NCBI GenBank assembly: GCA_003152255.1
Contig: PLZT01000066.1
Coordinates: 1-5,455 of the forward strand
Origin: Methylocystaceae bacterium
Lineage (GTDB): Bacteria > Pseudomonadota > Alphaproteobacteria > Rhizobiales > Beijerinckiaceae
Direction: 5' to 3'
Length of the DNA stretch: 5,455 bases
The notes below the pieces were generated by a model, which worked only from the letters and a program-made list of their open reading frames with translations, searched no databases and had not been told where the DNA came from. The position numbers were made by a program, and so were the translations under genes. Positions 1 to 4,768 of this stretch are shown here, in pieces. Positions within the stretch are counted from its first letter, which is position 1. Every line of letters starts with the position of its first letter.

Positions 1-54
1 TCGTTGCCGATTCGGGAAGAGCCACGGAGTCACGCTCTGTGAGATTTGGTATTA

Positions 55-171
55 GTGGAAACAGACGCCGAATTGGCGGAGGACACCGTTCGCGCATGGA
101 ATCTTGAAGACATGGACTTCAACGCGCTCACGAAAGCATTCGCCGATCTACGGATGCGCCTCGCGGCGTGA
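55..171 (+). pseudogene. Truncated copy of the 79-aa acidic ORF (3' part)
   Basis: These 117 bases encode 38 residues plus a TGA stop and match the last 38 codons of the intact small ORF at 2593-2709. By hand count 106 of 117 bases and 34 of 38 residues are identical, with no gap. Homology begins at about base 54, and an in-frame TGA lies at 40-42, so the N-terminal half including the start region is missing. Only TTG at 46 or GTG at 55 could start translation, and neither has a convincing ribosome binding site. As in the intact copy, it converges on the 3' end of a recombinase gene, but only 9 bases separate the two stops here against 37 there. The missing 28 bases hold the terminator-like hairpin of the intact locus. 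Function unknown; most likely a remnant. Confidence 0.75.
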
Positions 172-180
172 CGGGCGGAC

Positions 181-332
181 TCAAACGAGTATCCGCTCCA
201 CCTCGTCGAGCGTCATTTCCTCGGCGCGCCGATCATAAAGCCGCGTCGTGCGTGTCGAGGCGCGGTTCGCCATCTGCGCGGCGCGCTCCAATGTGCCGCC
301 GTTTTTCAAATAGGCGGTGACGCCCGTGGCGC
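181..332 (-). pseudogene. Tyrosine recombinase remnant, C-terminal fragment
   Basis: The last 49 codons and stop of a second recombinase copy, matching residues 270-318 of the intact enzyme at 2747-3703, with 46 of 49 residues identical by hand count. Alignment breaks inside the codon for the second catalytic arginine (R269 in the intact protein), which reads as serine here. The fragment keeps the catalytic tyrosine (LYDRR) but the histidine of MANH is arginine (MANR). It therefore lacks every other catalytic residue and cannot be an active recombinase. An open frame runs on to an ATG at 375, but those extra 14 residues come from unrelated sequence. It probably arose by deletion or replacement inside a tandem copy of the cassette. 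Confidence 0.85.
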
Positions 333-463
333 TCACGAACGTGCATGGCGTCCGCCAGATTCTCACGTTCAACACCGACGAATTTGCCCGCTTTGGGGTC
401 GAAGCTCTTCATATTTCGGCGGCCGCGGCGTAGCAGCGAAGACCAAAATTCGCGGAAGCGCCA
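333..463 (-). other. Possible unrecognised coding remnant next to the recombinase fragment
   Basis: On the minus strand a frame opens after a TAA at 464-466 and passes through an ATG at 410-412. The residues look protein-like, with a basic stretch (LLRRGRRN) followed by KSFDPKAGKFVGVE and RENLADAMHV. At base 332 it runs into the recombinase fragment in a different frame and continues meaninglessly to a TGA at 233-235. This suggests the tail of some other gene was joined here. I do not recognise the family, and the open frame is short enough to be chance. The flanking stretch 455-550 holds several short GCCATT-type repeats and a 7-bp inverted repeat (CTGTTTC/GAAACAG), but no recognisable gene. 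Confidence 0.2.
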
Positions 464-539
464 TTATGGAACGCCATTTTCCAGATTGGGCATTATGCGA
501 CTGTTTCTGAGCCTTCTTGCCGGAGAGCCAAGGCCATTT

Positions 540-872
540 TCACGAAACAGGACAGGCTAACGCCGAGTTGATGTGCGCATCAAATGCCGCATGAATGGAG
601 ACGAGCAGATTGTCGCCGTCGCGCGGCTTCTTCAAATAATCGAATGCTCCCTGTTTCATGGTTGCGACCGCACGAGGAACATCGCCATTTGCGGTGACGA
701 TGATGACCGGCATAGAGCTGCCCCGCTCATTCAGCGCCGCCAAAAGGCCCATGCCGCCCATTTCCGGCATGTGCATCTCCGTCACCACGCAACCGCAGTC
801 GTCTTGTTGGATCGTATCGAGGAATCTGCGAGCGGATTGATGCGTGCGAACCGCGTAACCCTCTGTCGCCAA
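540..872 (-). pseudogene. FixJ-type response regulator receiver remnant
   Basis: A 110-residue frame starting at TTG encodes most of a two-component receiver domain. Visible landmarks are LATEGYAVRT (helix 1/strand 2), the strand-3 block VVTEMHMPEMGG, the strand-4 block IIVTANGDVP with the conserved threonine (T60 of this frame), and LKKP with the conserved lysine (K82). The spacing and GDVP-AV-MK-GAFDYL pattern match the FixJ/TodT/TtrR group. Three defects point to a dead gene. The N-terminal strand with the paired acidic residues is absent, and an in-frame TAG lies at 888-890. The phosphoacceptor aspartate is glutamate (E32). No LuxR-type DNA-binding domain follows, since the frame stops soon after the receiver. 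No sensor kinase gene is nearby. Its broken N-terminal end abuts the PIN-domain fragment on the opposite strand. Confidence 0.7.
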
Positions 873-873
873 A

Positions 874-1167
874 CATTGCGAGGCGCACTATATCGTCACG
901 GCGAACTTACGCGACTTTCCGGCAACCACTCTTGCGCGCTTTCGGCTCGTCGCGGAACATCCCGACGATTTTCTACTGCGTCTCGTGAATGACAATCAGG
1001 GAAAGGCGATCGCCGCCTTTTACGAGCTTTGCGACGCGCGCAAAAATCCACACCAAACGCCGCGCGAAGTCAAAGAAATATTGAAACGCCAAGAGCTGAG
1101 GGCGACGGCGGATGCTCTCAACGCTCATGGGTGCCGCGTAAGGCAAGAATTCTCGAAACCCTCATGA
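874..1167 (+). pseudogene. PIN-domain toxin-like protein, C-terminal remnant
   Basis: This frame opens after a TAA at 856-858. From about 877 it reads like the C-terminal half of PIN-domain (VapC-like) proteins of the COG1569/PIN_3 type: IVTANLRDFP, then a hydrophobic loop leading to AEHPDDFLLRLV, then a helical tail with ARKNPHQTPREV and LKRQELRATADALNAHG. Those blocks are characteristic of the family by recall. The N-terminal half with the first catalytic acidic residues is gone, and no antitoxin gene precedes it. A GTG at 985 could start a 60-residue product, but that lies in the middle of the conserved part and so is unlikely to be a true start. The tail runs slightly past the usual end to a TGA. 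Its missing N-terminus meets the missing N-terminus of the receiver remnant, so this is a rearrangement junction. Intact relatives would be RNases. Confidence 0.6.
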
Positions 1168-1433
1168 TAGAACGAGAATCGGCGTGGAGCCCCGACGCAA
1201 TAGTGACATGCGACAATCTGCCACCAAACGCAGCGGAAACTTATGCCGCCATGAGACGTTGAGAGAGTGTTCGCGATGCAGGCGTGCGCCTTCTAAGAGC
1301 GACAAGAGCGGAAGAACGCAGTCCAAAGCTGGCGGCTCGCTCGAGCTTAAAGAGCAATAGCCATAATCGAAGATCGCAACCTGATCGCGCAAGCAGAAGT
1401 GTGAAACACGCCATCGAGAAACGGGAGAGGCGG
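1168..1433. other. Gap with no recognisable gene
   Basis: Overlapping open frames exist on both strands but none has a plausible ribosome binding site or a protein-like composition. I see no remnant I can assign, and no tRNA or terminator. Confidence 0.4.
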
Positions 1434-1459
1434 GGCATGCGGTCATCTGGCCGCATGCC
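1434..1459. repeat. Perfect 9-bp hairpin
   Basis: GGCATGCGG (1434-1442) and CCGCATGCC (1451-1459) are perfect inverted repeats around the 8-base loop TCATCTGG. No T-tract follows directly on either strand, so it is not a simple terminator by itself. It could be part of a structured transcript or a protein-binding palindrome, and it sits next to the terminator-like element at 1470-1515. Confidence 0.7.
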
Positions 1460-1469
1460 GGGGCGACTC

Positions 1470-1515
1470 AAAAAACCGTTAGAGTCAGGGCGACCGGCCT
1501 TAACGTAGGTTTTTT
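1470..1515 (-). terminator. Probable bidirectional terminator of the glycine-zipper gene
   Basis: Six A residues plus C (1470-1476) pair with GTTTTTT (1509-1515), and CGTTA (1477-1481) pairs with TAACG (1501-1505), leaving a 3-base bulge. The base of the stem supplies a T-run on either strand. It lies 35 bases after the stop of the minus-strand peptide gene. A competing fold exists: GACTC (1465-1469) with GAGTC (1482-1486), flanked by direct repeats GGGCGAC at 1461 and 1488. Confidence 0.4.
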
Positions 1516-1550
1516 TGAAGATTCTGCGATGACCCTTTTTAGTTCGTCGT

Positions 1551-1712
1551 CTACAGATACGACCCAAAAAAGCCGCCTCCGATCCCGCCGAGGATGGTGC
1601 TGGCGATAGCAGCAGGAAAGCCTAGCACTGCTCCACCAATAGATAAGCCTAAGGCGGCTCCGACAATCGCTCCTACAGTCGCCATCGTCACATGTTCTTG
1701 AGCCTTAATCAT
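1551..1712 (-). CDS. 53-aa glycine-zipper membrane peptide
   Basis: I place the start at ATG 1710-1712 because AAGGAGG lies 5 bases upstream, the best ribosome binding site in the window; a longer frame to 1790 has no such support. The product begins with a short polar segment (MIKAQEHVT). It continues as about 44 mostly hydrophobic residues carrying a regular glycine zipper: G14, G18, G22 and G26, then G27/G31, and later G42, G46, G50 with G43, G47. This suggests two packed transmembrane helices with a turn near F32-P33. Similar small peptides include glycine-zipper lipoprotein-like proteins, holin-like or pore-forming peptides, and class II bacteriocin-like peptides. No leader with a double-glycine processing site, export gene or immunity gene is visible. 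The gene stands alone with a probable terminator downstream. Function unknown; membrane location is inferred. Confidence 0.65.
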   Translation of the reverse strand: MIKAQEHVTMATVGAIVGAALGLSIGGAVLGFPAAIASTILGGIGGGFFGSYL

Positions 1713-1717
1713 CTTCC

Positions 1718-1724
1718 CCTCCTT
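1718..1724 (-). promoter_or_regulatory. Strong ribosome binding site fixing the peptide start
   Basis: AAGGAGG read on the minus strand, 5 bases before the ATG at 1710-1712. It excludes the longer frame beginning at 1790 as the likely start. Confidence 0.7.
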
Positions 1725-1756
1725 CGCACGCCCGCTCACCCCTCGGGGCCCACAAT

Positions 1757-1791
1757 GAATAAATGATAGAGCTCGCCCGGCGAAGGGCAAG
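1757..1791 (-). promoter_or_regulatory. Weak candidate promoter for the glycine-zipper gene
   Basis: On the minus strand a TTGCCC and a TATCAT element are separated by 16 bases, upstream of the ribosome binding site. The match to a sigma-70-type promoter is partial, and the spacer contains a small GCCC/GGGC inverted repeat. Offered only because the gene has no neighbour to share a promoter with. Confidence 0.25.
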
Positions 1792-1827
1792 CGCCCGCGA
1801 TTTACCGTCGCAAGGCTAACGCTTGAC

Positions 1828-1923
1828 TTAAACTATGGAAACTCGCGGCGGGGGGCGTCGAGGCTGATAGAAGCGGCGCATGTTGGGCGTCGCGTCGATG
1901 CGGCGAAGATGCGCGGCGGTCAT
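1828..1923 (-). pseudogene. Probable WGR-domain protein remnant (N-terminal start only)
   Basis: A 31-residue frame starts at ATG 1921-1923 with MTAAHLRRID, then NMRRFY, a pattern I recognise as the opening of alphaproteobacterial WGR-domain proteins (family members typically have R-R-I-D-P-x-x-N-M-R-R-F-Y, followed by a strand leading to the W-G-R motif). After the tyrosine at about 1867 similarity ends. The rest is low-complexity proline/arginine sequence before a TAA at 1828-1830, so the WGR motif itself is missing. A GAGG lies about 8 bases before the ATG. The piece is short, so the call rests on a single motif and could be wrong. It would be the fourth distinct broken gene in the first 2 kb. 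Confidence 0.4.
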
Positions 1924-2013
1924 GCCCCAAGCCTCGAAATCATGCTGTGCGAGACGTTATGGCTACGACCAATCTCCACAAGCGTTTCGTCGCCATGACC
2001 GCTGCCGGATTAA

Positions 2014-2032
2014 CTCGCGCTTCTGGCGCGAG
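2014..2032. repeat. Hairpin 1 of a three-hairpin cluster
   Basis: CTCGCGC and GCGCGAG form a perfect 7-bp stem with the 5-base loop TTCTG. It is directly adjacent to hairpin 2. Confidence 0.7.
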
Positions 2033-2049
2033 CCTTCGCTGCACGAAGG
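2033..2049. repeat. Hairpin 2 of a three-hairpin cluster
   Basis: CCTTCG and CGAAGG form a perfect 6-bp stem around CTGCA. It can extend by one G-C pair (2032 with 2050) at the expense of hairpin 1. Confidence 0.7.
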
Positions 2050-2091
2050 CCGTCCCTTGCCAGAAAAACCAAATCAGCACAGTCTCGCGAA

Positions 2092-2123
2092 GCCCTATCT
2101 CCGATTGTTTCGGTGATAAGGGC
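2092..2123. repeat. Hairpin 3 of a three-hairpin cluster
   Basis: GCCCT, ATC and CCGA pair with TCGG, GAT and AGGGC, with one bulged A and one T-T mismatch, around the loop TTGTT. That is about 12 pairs in total. No T-run follows on either strand, so it is not an obvious intrinsic terminator. Confidence 0.55.
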
Positions 2124-2457
2124 AGGGGGAAACACATCATGAATCGTAGGGTTGCATTATGCCGTCAGCCTCGCAATCGTCCAGCTTGGCTCTTGTAACT
2201 CGGCGCGGAAGCAAGTGCGACAATAGGCGTAATTGACAAAACCAATTCTCTGGATGCTGAATGCTCAGAACGTCCTGTTGTGCGAGTAGGGGGAGAGCTT
2301 CCGGCCTGAGCCGCCTCCCTAATTAAGGCCACGACCGACTCAAACGCACCCCGAAAAAACGCAACAGGACGCGCGGGGGAGAGAAACAAGAGACACGTTC
2401 GAATCGAGAGCTTCCCGCGTAGTGTGTGATGGCGTGAGGACGGCAACTCAGACCGAA

Positions 2458-2463
2458 TGGAGG
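2458..2463 (+). promoter_or_regulatory. Ribosome binding site fixing the 79-aa ORF start
   Basis: TGGAGG lies 6 bases before the GTG at 2470-2472. It favours this start over the longer frame at 2422 and the in-frame ATG at 2491. Confidence 0.55.
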
Positions 2464-2469
2464 CGTCCC

Positions 2470-2709
2470 GTGAGCTATGTCTTTCAATACATGTTGATCG
2501 ATACGATGCGGCAATACGCGATGATTGCCGCAGAAGAGTATTTGAGTAAGAGCGAGGTCAATGACGAGGAGACCCAGCGCGAGTGCCTACAAGTGGAAAC
2601 AGACGCCGAATTGGCGGAGGACACCGTTCGCGCGTGGAATATTGAAGACATGGACTTCGACGCGCTAACGAAAGCATTCGCCGATCTGCGGATGCGCTTA
2701 AGAACGTGA
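2470..2709 (+). CDS. 79-aa acidic protein of unknown function
   Basis: The frame is open from 2422, but I start it at GTG 2470 because of the well-placed TGGAGG upstream. The product is MSYVFQYMLIDTMRQYAMIAA followed by an acidic second half (EEYL, NDEE, ETDAELAEDTV, NIEDMDFDALTKAF). It is strongly negatively charged and predicted mostly helical, with no signal peptide and no membrane segment beyond a mildly hydrophobic start. I do not recognise the family. The gene converges on the recombinase with 37 bases between stops. A second truncated copy at 55-171 sits in the same arrangement next to a recombinase fragment, so the pair appears to travel together. A small acidic protein beside a recombinase might be a directionality factor or DNA mimic, but that is speculation. 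Confidence 0.7.
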   Translation: MSYVFQYMLIDTMRQYAMIAAEEYLSKSEVNDEETQRECLQVETDAELAEDTVRAWNIEDMDFDALTKAFADLRMRLRT

Positions 2710-2730
2710 CACGCTAGTCACTTCGTTTTT
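2706..2730 (+). terminator. Weak intrinsic terminator after the 79-aa ORF
   Basis: GTGAC (2706-2710, overlapping the stop codon) pairs with GTCAC (2717-2721) around ACGCTA. TTCGTTTTT follows, and AAC at 2703 could add pairs with GTT. The stem is short. The element is missing from the truncated copy near 171-181. Confidence 0.35.
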
Positions 2731-2746
2731 AGAGTGGTGCACGGCC

Positions 2747-3703
2747 TCAAACGAGTATCCGCTCCACCTCGTCGAGCGTGACCTCCTCCGCTCTCCGATC
2801 ATAAAGCTGCGTCGTGCGCGTCGAGGCATGGTTCGCCATCTGCGCGGCGCGTTCAAGCGTGCCGCCGTTCTTCAGGTAAGCGGTGACGCCCGTGGCGCGA
2901 AAGGTGTGGTTGCCAACATGCGTGGTGATGCCGCCGGATTTCGCGCGCCTCTGAATCATCGCATAGGCGTTGGCTTGGGGTAGGGGGTTGCCGGTGAGCT
3001 GGCCGGTCGCGCGGCTGTAGGTCTGAAACAGCAACGCCTTCGGTTCGGTCGCCAGCCCCGCTCCGTCGATATATTCATGCAGGTAGGCCTCCAGATTGTG
3101 ATGGCACGGCATGGCGTGTTGCTTGCCGCCCTTCTCGTGCAAGCGCACCCATAGCCGCCGGTTCTGCGAATACACGTCTTCAACGTTCATGCCGATCGCC
3201 GCGCCGATGCGTGCGAAGGAATAGACCATCAAGCCGATCAGCGCGCGATCGCGTAAGCCGATGATGGTCATGATGTTGATCGCGTCGATCAGTTGCCGCG
3301 CTTCCCGCGGATCGAGCACCGGCGTCTTCCCGCGCCGCACGATATGGCGCGGCCCGCGCACGGCGGCGGCGGGATTGGTCGGCATGATCTGACCGATGAC
3401 GAGCCAATCGAATAAGTGGCGCAACGCCGCCAAGCGCAATTTCGCGGTCGGCGCGGATCGCGCCTTGGCAAGCTGCTCGATATAGGCGGTGACATGCACG
3501 CTCTCGATCGACGAAAGCTCCCTTACCCCTCGCGCGGCAAGCCAGTTGAAGAATTCGACGGCCGCACGCGCATAGGCGCGGCGCGTGTGTGGATTGCGGA
3601 TATTGGCGGTGAAGAATTCAAAAAAGCGATAGGAGGCGCGTTCGCCAAGCGCCGCGACGGGGGCGGGGGCACGATCGACGACGAGTAAAACGAGTTGGTT
3701 CAT
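2747..3703 (-). CDS. Tyrosine recombinase / site-specific integrase (318 aa)
   Basis: A full-length XerC/XerD-like tyrosine recombinase, which cuts and rejoins DNA at specific sites through a covalent tyrosine intermediate. Residues about 22-115 form the helical core-binding (SAM-like) domain, with NPHTRRAYARA and RLAALRHLFDWL. Residues about 125-318 are the catalytic domain. The expected active-site set is present: R165 (ARIGAA), K191 (LHEKGGK), H266 and R269 (NHTFRATG), H292 (MANHAST) and nucleophile Y301 (LYDRR). HTFRATG is a divergent form of the usual HDLRHT box. Length is typical. The start ATG overlaps the stop of the upstream 72-residue ORF as ATGA, and AAAGGA lies about 10 bases upstream, so coupling is likely. 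Two partial paralogues flank it at 181-332 and 4478-4768. Its target site and the element it mobilises are unknown. Confidence 0.93.
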   Translation of the reverse strand: MNQLVLLVVDRAPAPVAALGERASYRFFEFFTANIRNPHTRRAYARAAVEFFNWLAARGVRELSSIESVHVTAYIEQLAKARSAPTAKLRLAALRHLFDWLVIGQIMPTNPAAAVRGPRHIVRRGKTPVLDPREARQLIDAINIMTIIGLRDRALIGLMVYSFARIGAAIGMNVEDVYSQNRRLWVRLHEKGGKQHAMPCHHNLEAYLHEYIDGAGLATEPKALLFQTYSRATGQLTGNPLPQANAYAMIQRRAKSGGITTHVGNHTFRATGVTAYLKNGGTLERAAQMANHASTRTTQLYDRRAEEVTLDEVERILV

Positions 3704-3918
3704 GCGTCCGAATTCCTTTCCCGCGCCTTCTCGAGCTTCTTTAAGTCCTGCTCTAATTTTTCGATGAGCGGCGGCGTCGACTCGGCAACGTTCGACAGAC
3801 CCTTGATGGTCGGGTGCCCCGAAACAACTTTCAACAAGTCCAGAGCGCGCTGAATGGCCTCCTCGGTGTGGGCAATGGCCGCGTTCAGGTCTTTGTCGTC
3901 GAGTTTGCGATAGACCAT
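3700..3918 (-). CDS. 72-aa helical protein coupled to the recombinase (ORF C)
   Basis: I start it at ATG 3916-3918, with GAGGAG four bases upstream; the same frame is open to 4248, but that extension overlaps ORF B and reads like a shadow. The product is charged and almost entirely helical: a first helix (DLNAAIAHTEEAIQRAL), a short break at GHPTIKGL, and a coiled-coil-like C-terminus (LIEKLEQDLKKLEKARE). No signal or membrane segment. The 4-base ATGA overlap with the recombinase implies coordinated production in fixed ratio. Its helix 1 resembles that of ORF A (shared pattern A-x-x-A-x-T-E-x-A-I). I do not recognise a named family. A role as a recombinase accessory or dimerising DNA-bending factor is plausible but inferred only from position and size. 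Confidence 0.75.
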   Translation of the reverse strand: MVYRKLDDKDLNAAIAHTEEAIQRALDLLKVVSGHPTIKGLSNVAESTPPLIEKLEQDLKKLEKARERNSDA

Positions 3919-3953
3919 GGCGCTCCTCGATCCGCCTCTTGATTCACCCGCCA

Positions 3954-4208
3954 TTAGGGCAAGGGCGCGTCGACAATCGAGCCAGACGGCGCGAGCTGAA
4001 ATCGGCTGGCCGCCGCGTAATCTCTTTCGGCGCGAGAGCGATCGGAACCCGCGCCGCAGCACGTCACCTGTCGTCCCTCTTTTTGGGCGCGACCCACCGC
4101 CTCGTTCCATTCCGCGTCGTCGACCATCGGACCCTCGACCGTGAAGACGCGCTTGTCGCGATCGGCGACGATCAAAAAGAACGGGGTGGTGATTTTCTTC
4201 CGTCTCAC
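3954..4208 (-). CDS. 84-aa small alpha/beta protein of unknown function (ORF B)
   Basis: Starts at GTG 4206-4208, the only in-frame start that precedes the conserved-looking part. The ribosome binding site is weak (TCAGG upstream), so expression may depend on translation from ORF A, whose stop lies 40 bases before. The product opens with a basic MRRKKITT. A hydrophobic strand (PFFLIVADRDK) and a second strand (RVFTVEGPM) follow, then a helix (DDAEWNEAVGRAQKEGR) and a short strand ending in a Cys pair (QVTCCG). The tail is basic and disordered. The beta-beta-alpha beginning and balanced composition argue for a real protein; overlapping frames look much worse. I do not recognise the family. It ends 35 bases before ORF C and is probably co-transcribed with it and the recombinase. 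Confidence 0.6.
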   Translation of the reverse strand: MRRKKITTPFFLIVADRDKRVFTVEGPMVDDAEWNEAVGRAQKEGRQVTCCGAGSDRSRAERDYAAASRFQLAPSGSIVDAPLP

Positions 4209-4248
4209 GCCATGGCCTGACCATATGATGAAGGAGCGTCGAGTCCAT

Positions 4249-4479
4249 TCACCGTCCTCGGTCGCGCAATTCCGTTTCCATCTCCCGCACGTCCTTCTGC
4301 ATCCCCTTTATGATCGTCACATGATGTCGCCTGGACCGCTCCCGGGCGGGTCGGTCCCTCTGAAGGCCTTGCTCGGTCGCAAGATGCGCCAAGCATCTTC
4401 GCTCCCCTCCGATCGCTCTCTCCGTCAGCGCGAGGCCCGCGTAGATTTCGTCGTTGCTCTGGCCCGCCGTGGCTTCCCA
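4249..4479 (-). pseudogene. Helical small ORF lacking its start (ORF A)
   Basis: The frame reads EATAGQSNDEIYAGLALTE, continues with RAIGGER, and ends HHVTIIKGM, QKDVREMETELRDRG and a stop at 4249-4251. It is charged, helical and similar in size to ORF C; EIYAGLALTERAI aligns without gaps to DLNAAIAHTEEAI, with about half the positions identical. Upstream it fuses at 4478-4479 to the recombinase fragment in a different frame. The codon where a start would be expected, before EATAG, is TGG, with one base difference from ATG. The gene was therefore probably beheaded at the junction. Possible internal starts (TTG in RRCLAHL, GTG in HHV) would drop the conserved helix. It might still be translated from an upstream frame, but more likely it is a recent pseudogene that was the first gene of the A-B-C-recombinase cassette. 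Confidence 0.5.
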
Positions 4480-4768
4480 TAGGCGTTCGCTTGGGGCAGG
4501 GGGTTGCCGGTGAGCTGTCCGGTCGCGCGGCTGTAGGTCTGACACAGTAACGCCTTCGGCTCGCCCGCGAGCGCCGCGCCGTCGATATATTCATGCAGGT
4601 AGGCCTCCAGATTGTGATGGCAGGGCATGGCGTGTTGCTTGCCGCCCTTCTCGTGCAAGCGCACCCATAACCGCCGGTTCTGCGGATACACGTCCTCGAC
4701 CCGCATGCCGATCGCCGCGCCGATGCGCGTGAAGGAATAGACCATTAGGCCAATCAGCGCCCGGTCGC
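4478..4768 (-). pseudogene. Tyrosine recombinase remnant, internal fragment
   Basis: About 290 bases matching 2962-3252 of the intact recombinase at a constant offset of 1516. It encodes residues 152-247, with 90 of 96 identical by hand count (A164T, N173R, S179P, G216A, T219G, F226C) and no frameshift or stop. It retains the catalytic R165 and K191 positions but lacks the DNA-binding domain, the HxxR box, the second histidine and the tyrosine, so it cannot be active. The fragment ends abruptly at both sides: downstream it meets ORF A, upstream unrelated DNA. The frame could start at an ATG near 4745 and end in an out-of-frame tail at 4425. Most changes are conservative, so this copy was probably a working paralogue until a recent truncation. 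Confidence 0.88.

Larger units (their letters stand above)
1924..2469. other. Non-coding stretch with several inverted repeats
   Basis: No convincing gene in any frame. Open frames on both strands lack ribosome binding sites and family resemblance. It holds three hairpins at 2014-2123, a separated 10-bp inverted repeat (2271-2280 with 2362-2371), a direct repeat GAGAGCTTCC at 2293 and 2406, and a direct repeat GGGGGAGAG at 2289 and 2375. It is the 5' side of the 79-residue ORF and may hold its leader or control region. Confidence 0.4.

Noticed and set aside
985..1167. Intact 60-residue gene starting at GTG
   Set aside because: The family resemblance continues upstream to about 877 in the same frame, so this is the tail of a longer broken PIN-domain gene.
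2011..2050. Integron attC site
   Set aside because: The hairpins lack the paired RYYYAAC/GTTRRRY core boxes, and the recombinase lacks an obvious IntI-specific insertion.
3416..3688. 90-residue plus-strand frame inside the recombinase
   Set aside because: Antisense shadow of a well-supported gene in GC-rich DNA.
2747..3703. RIT element (three coupled recombinases)
   Set aside because: Only one recombinase is intact, and the coupled upstream genes are small non-recombinase proteins; the other copies are fragments.
3700..4248. 182-residue minus-strand frame with ATG directly after the ORF A stop
   Set aside because: Its first 110 residues overlap ORF B in another frame and are arginine-rich and low in structure; the 72-residue part has its own good ribosome binding site.
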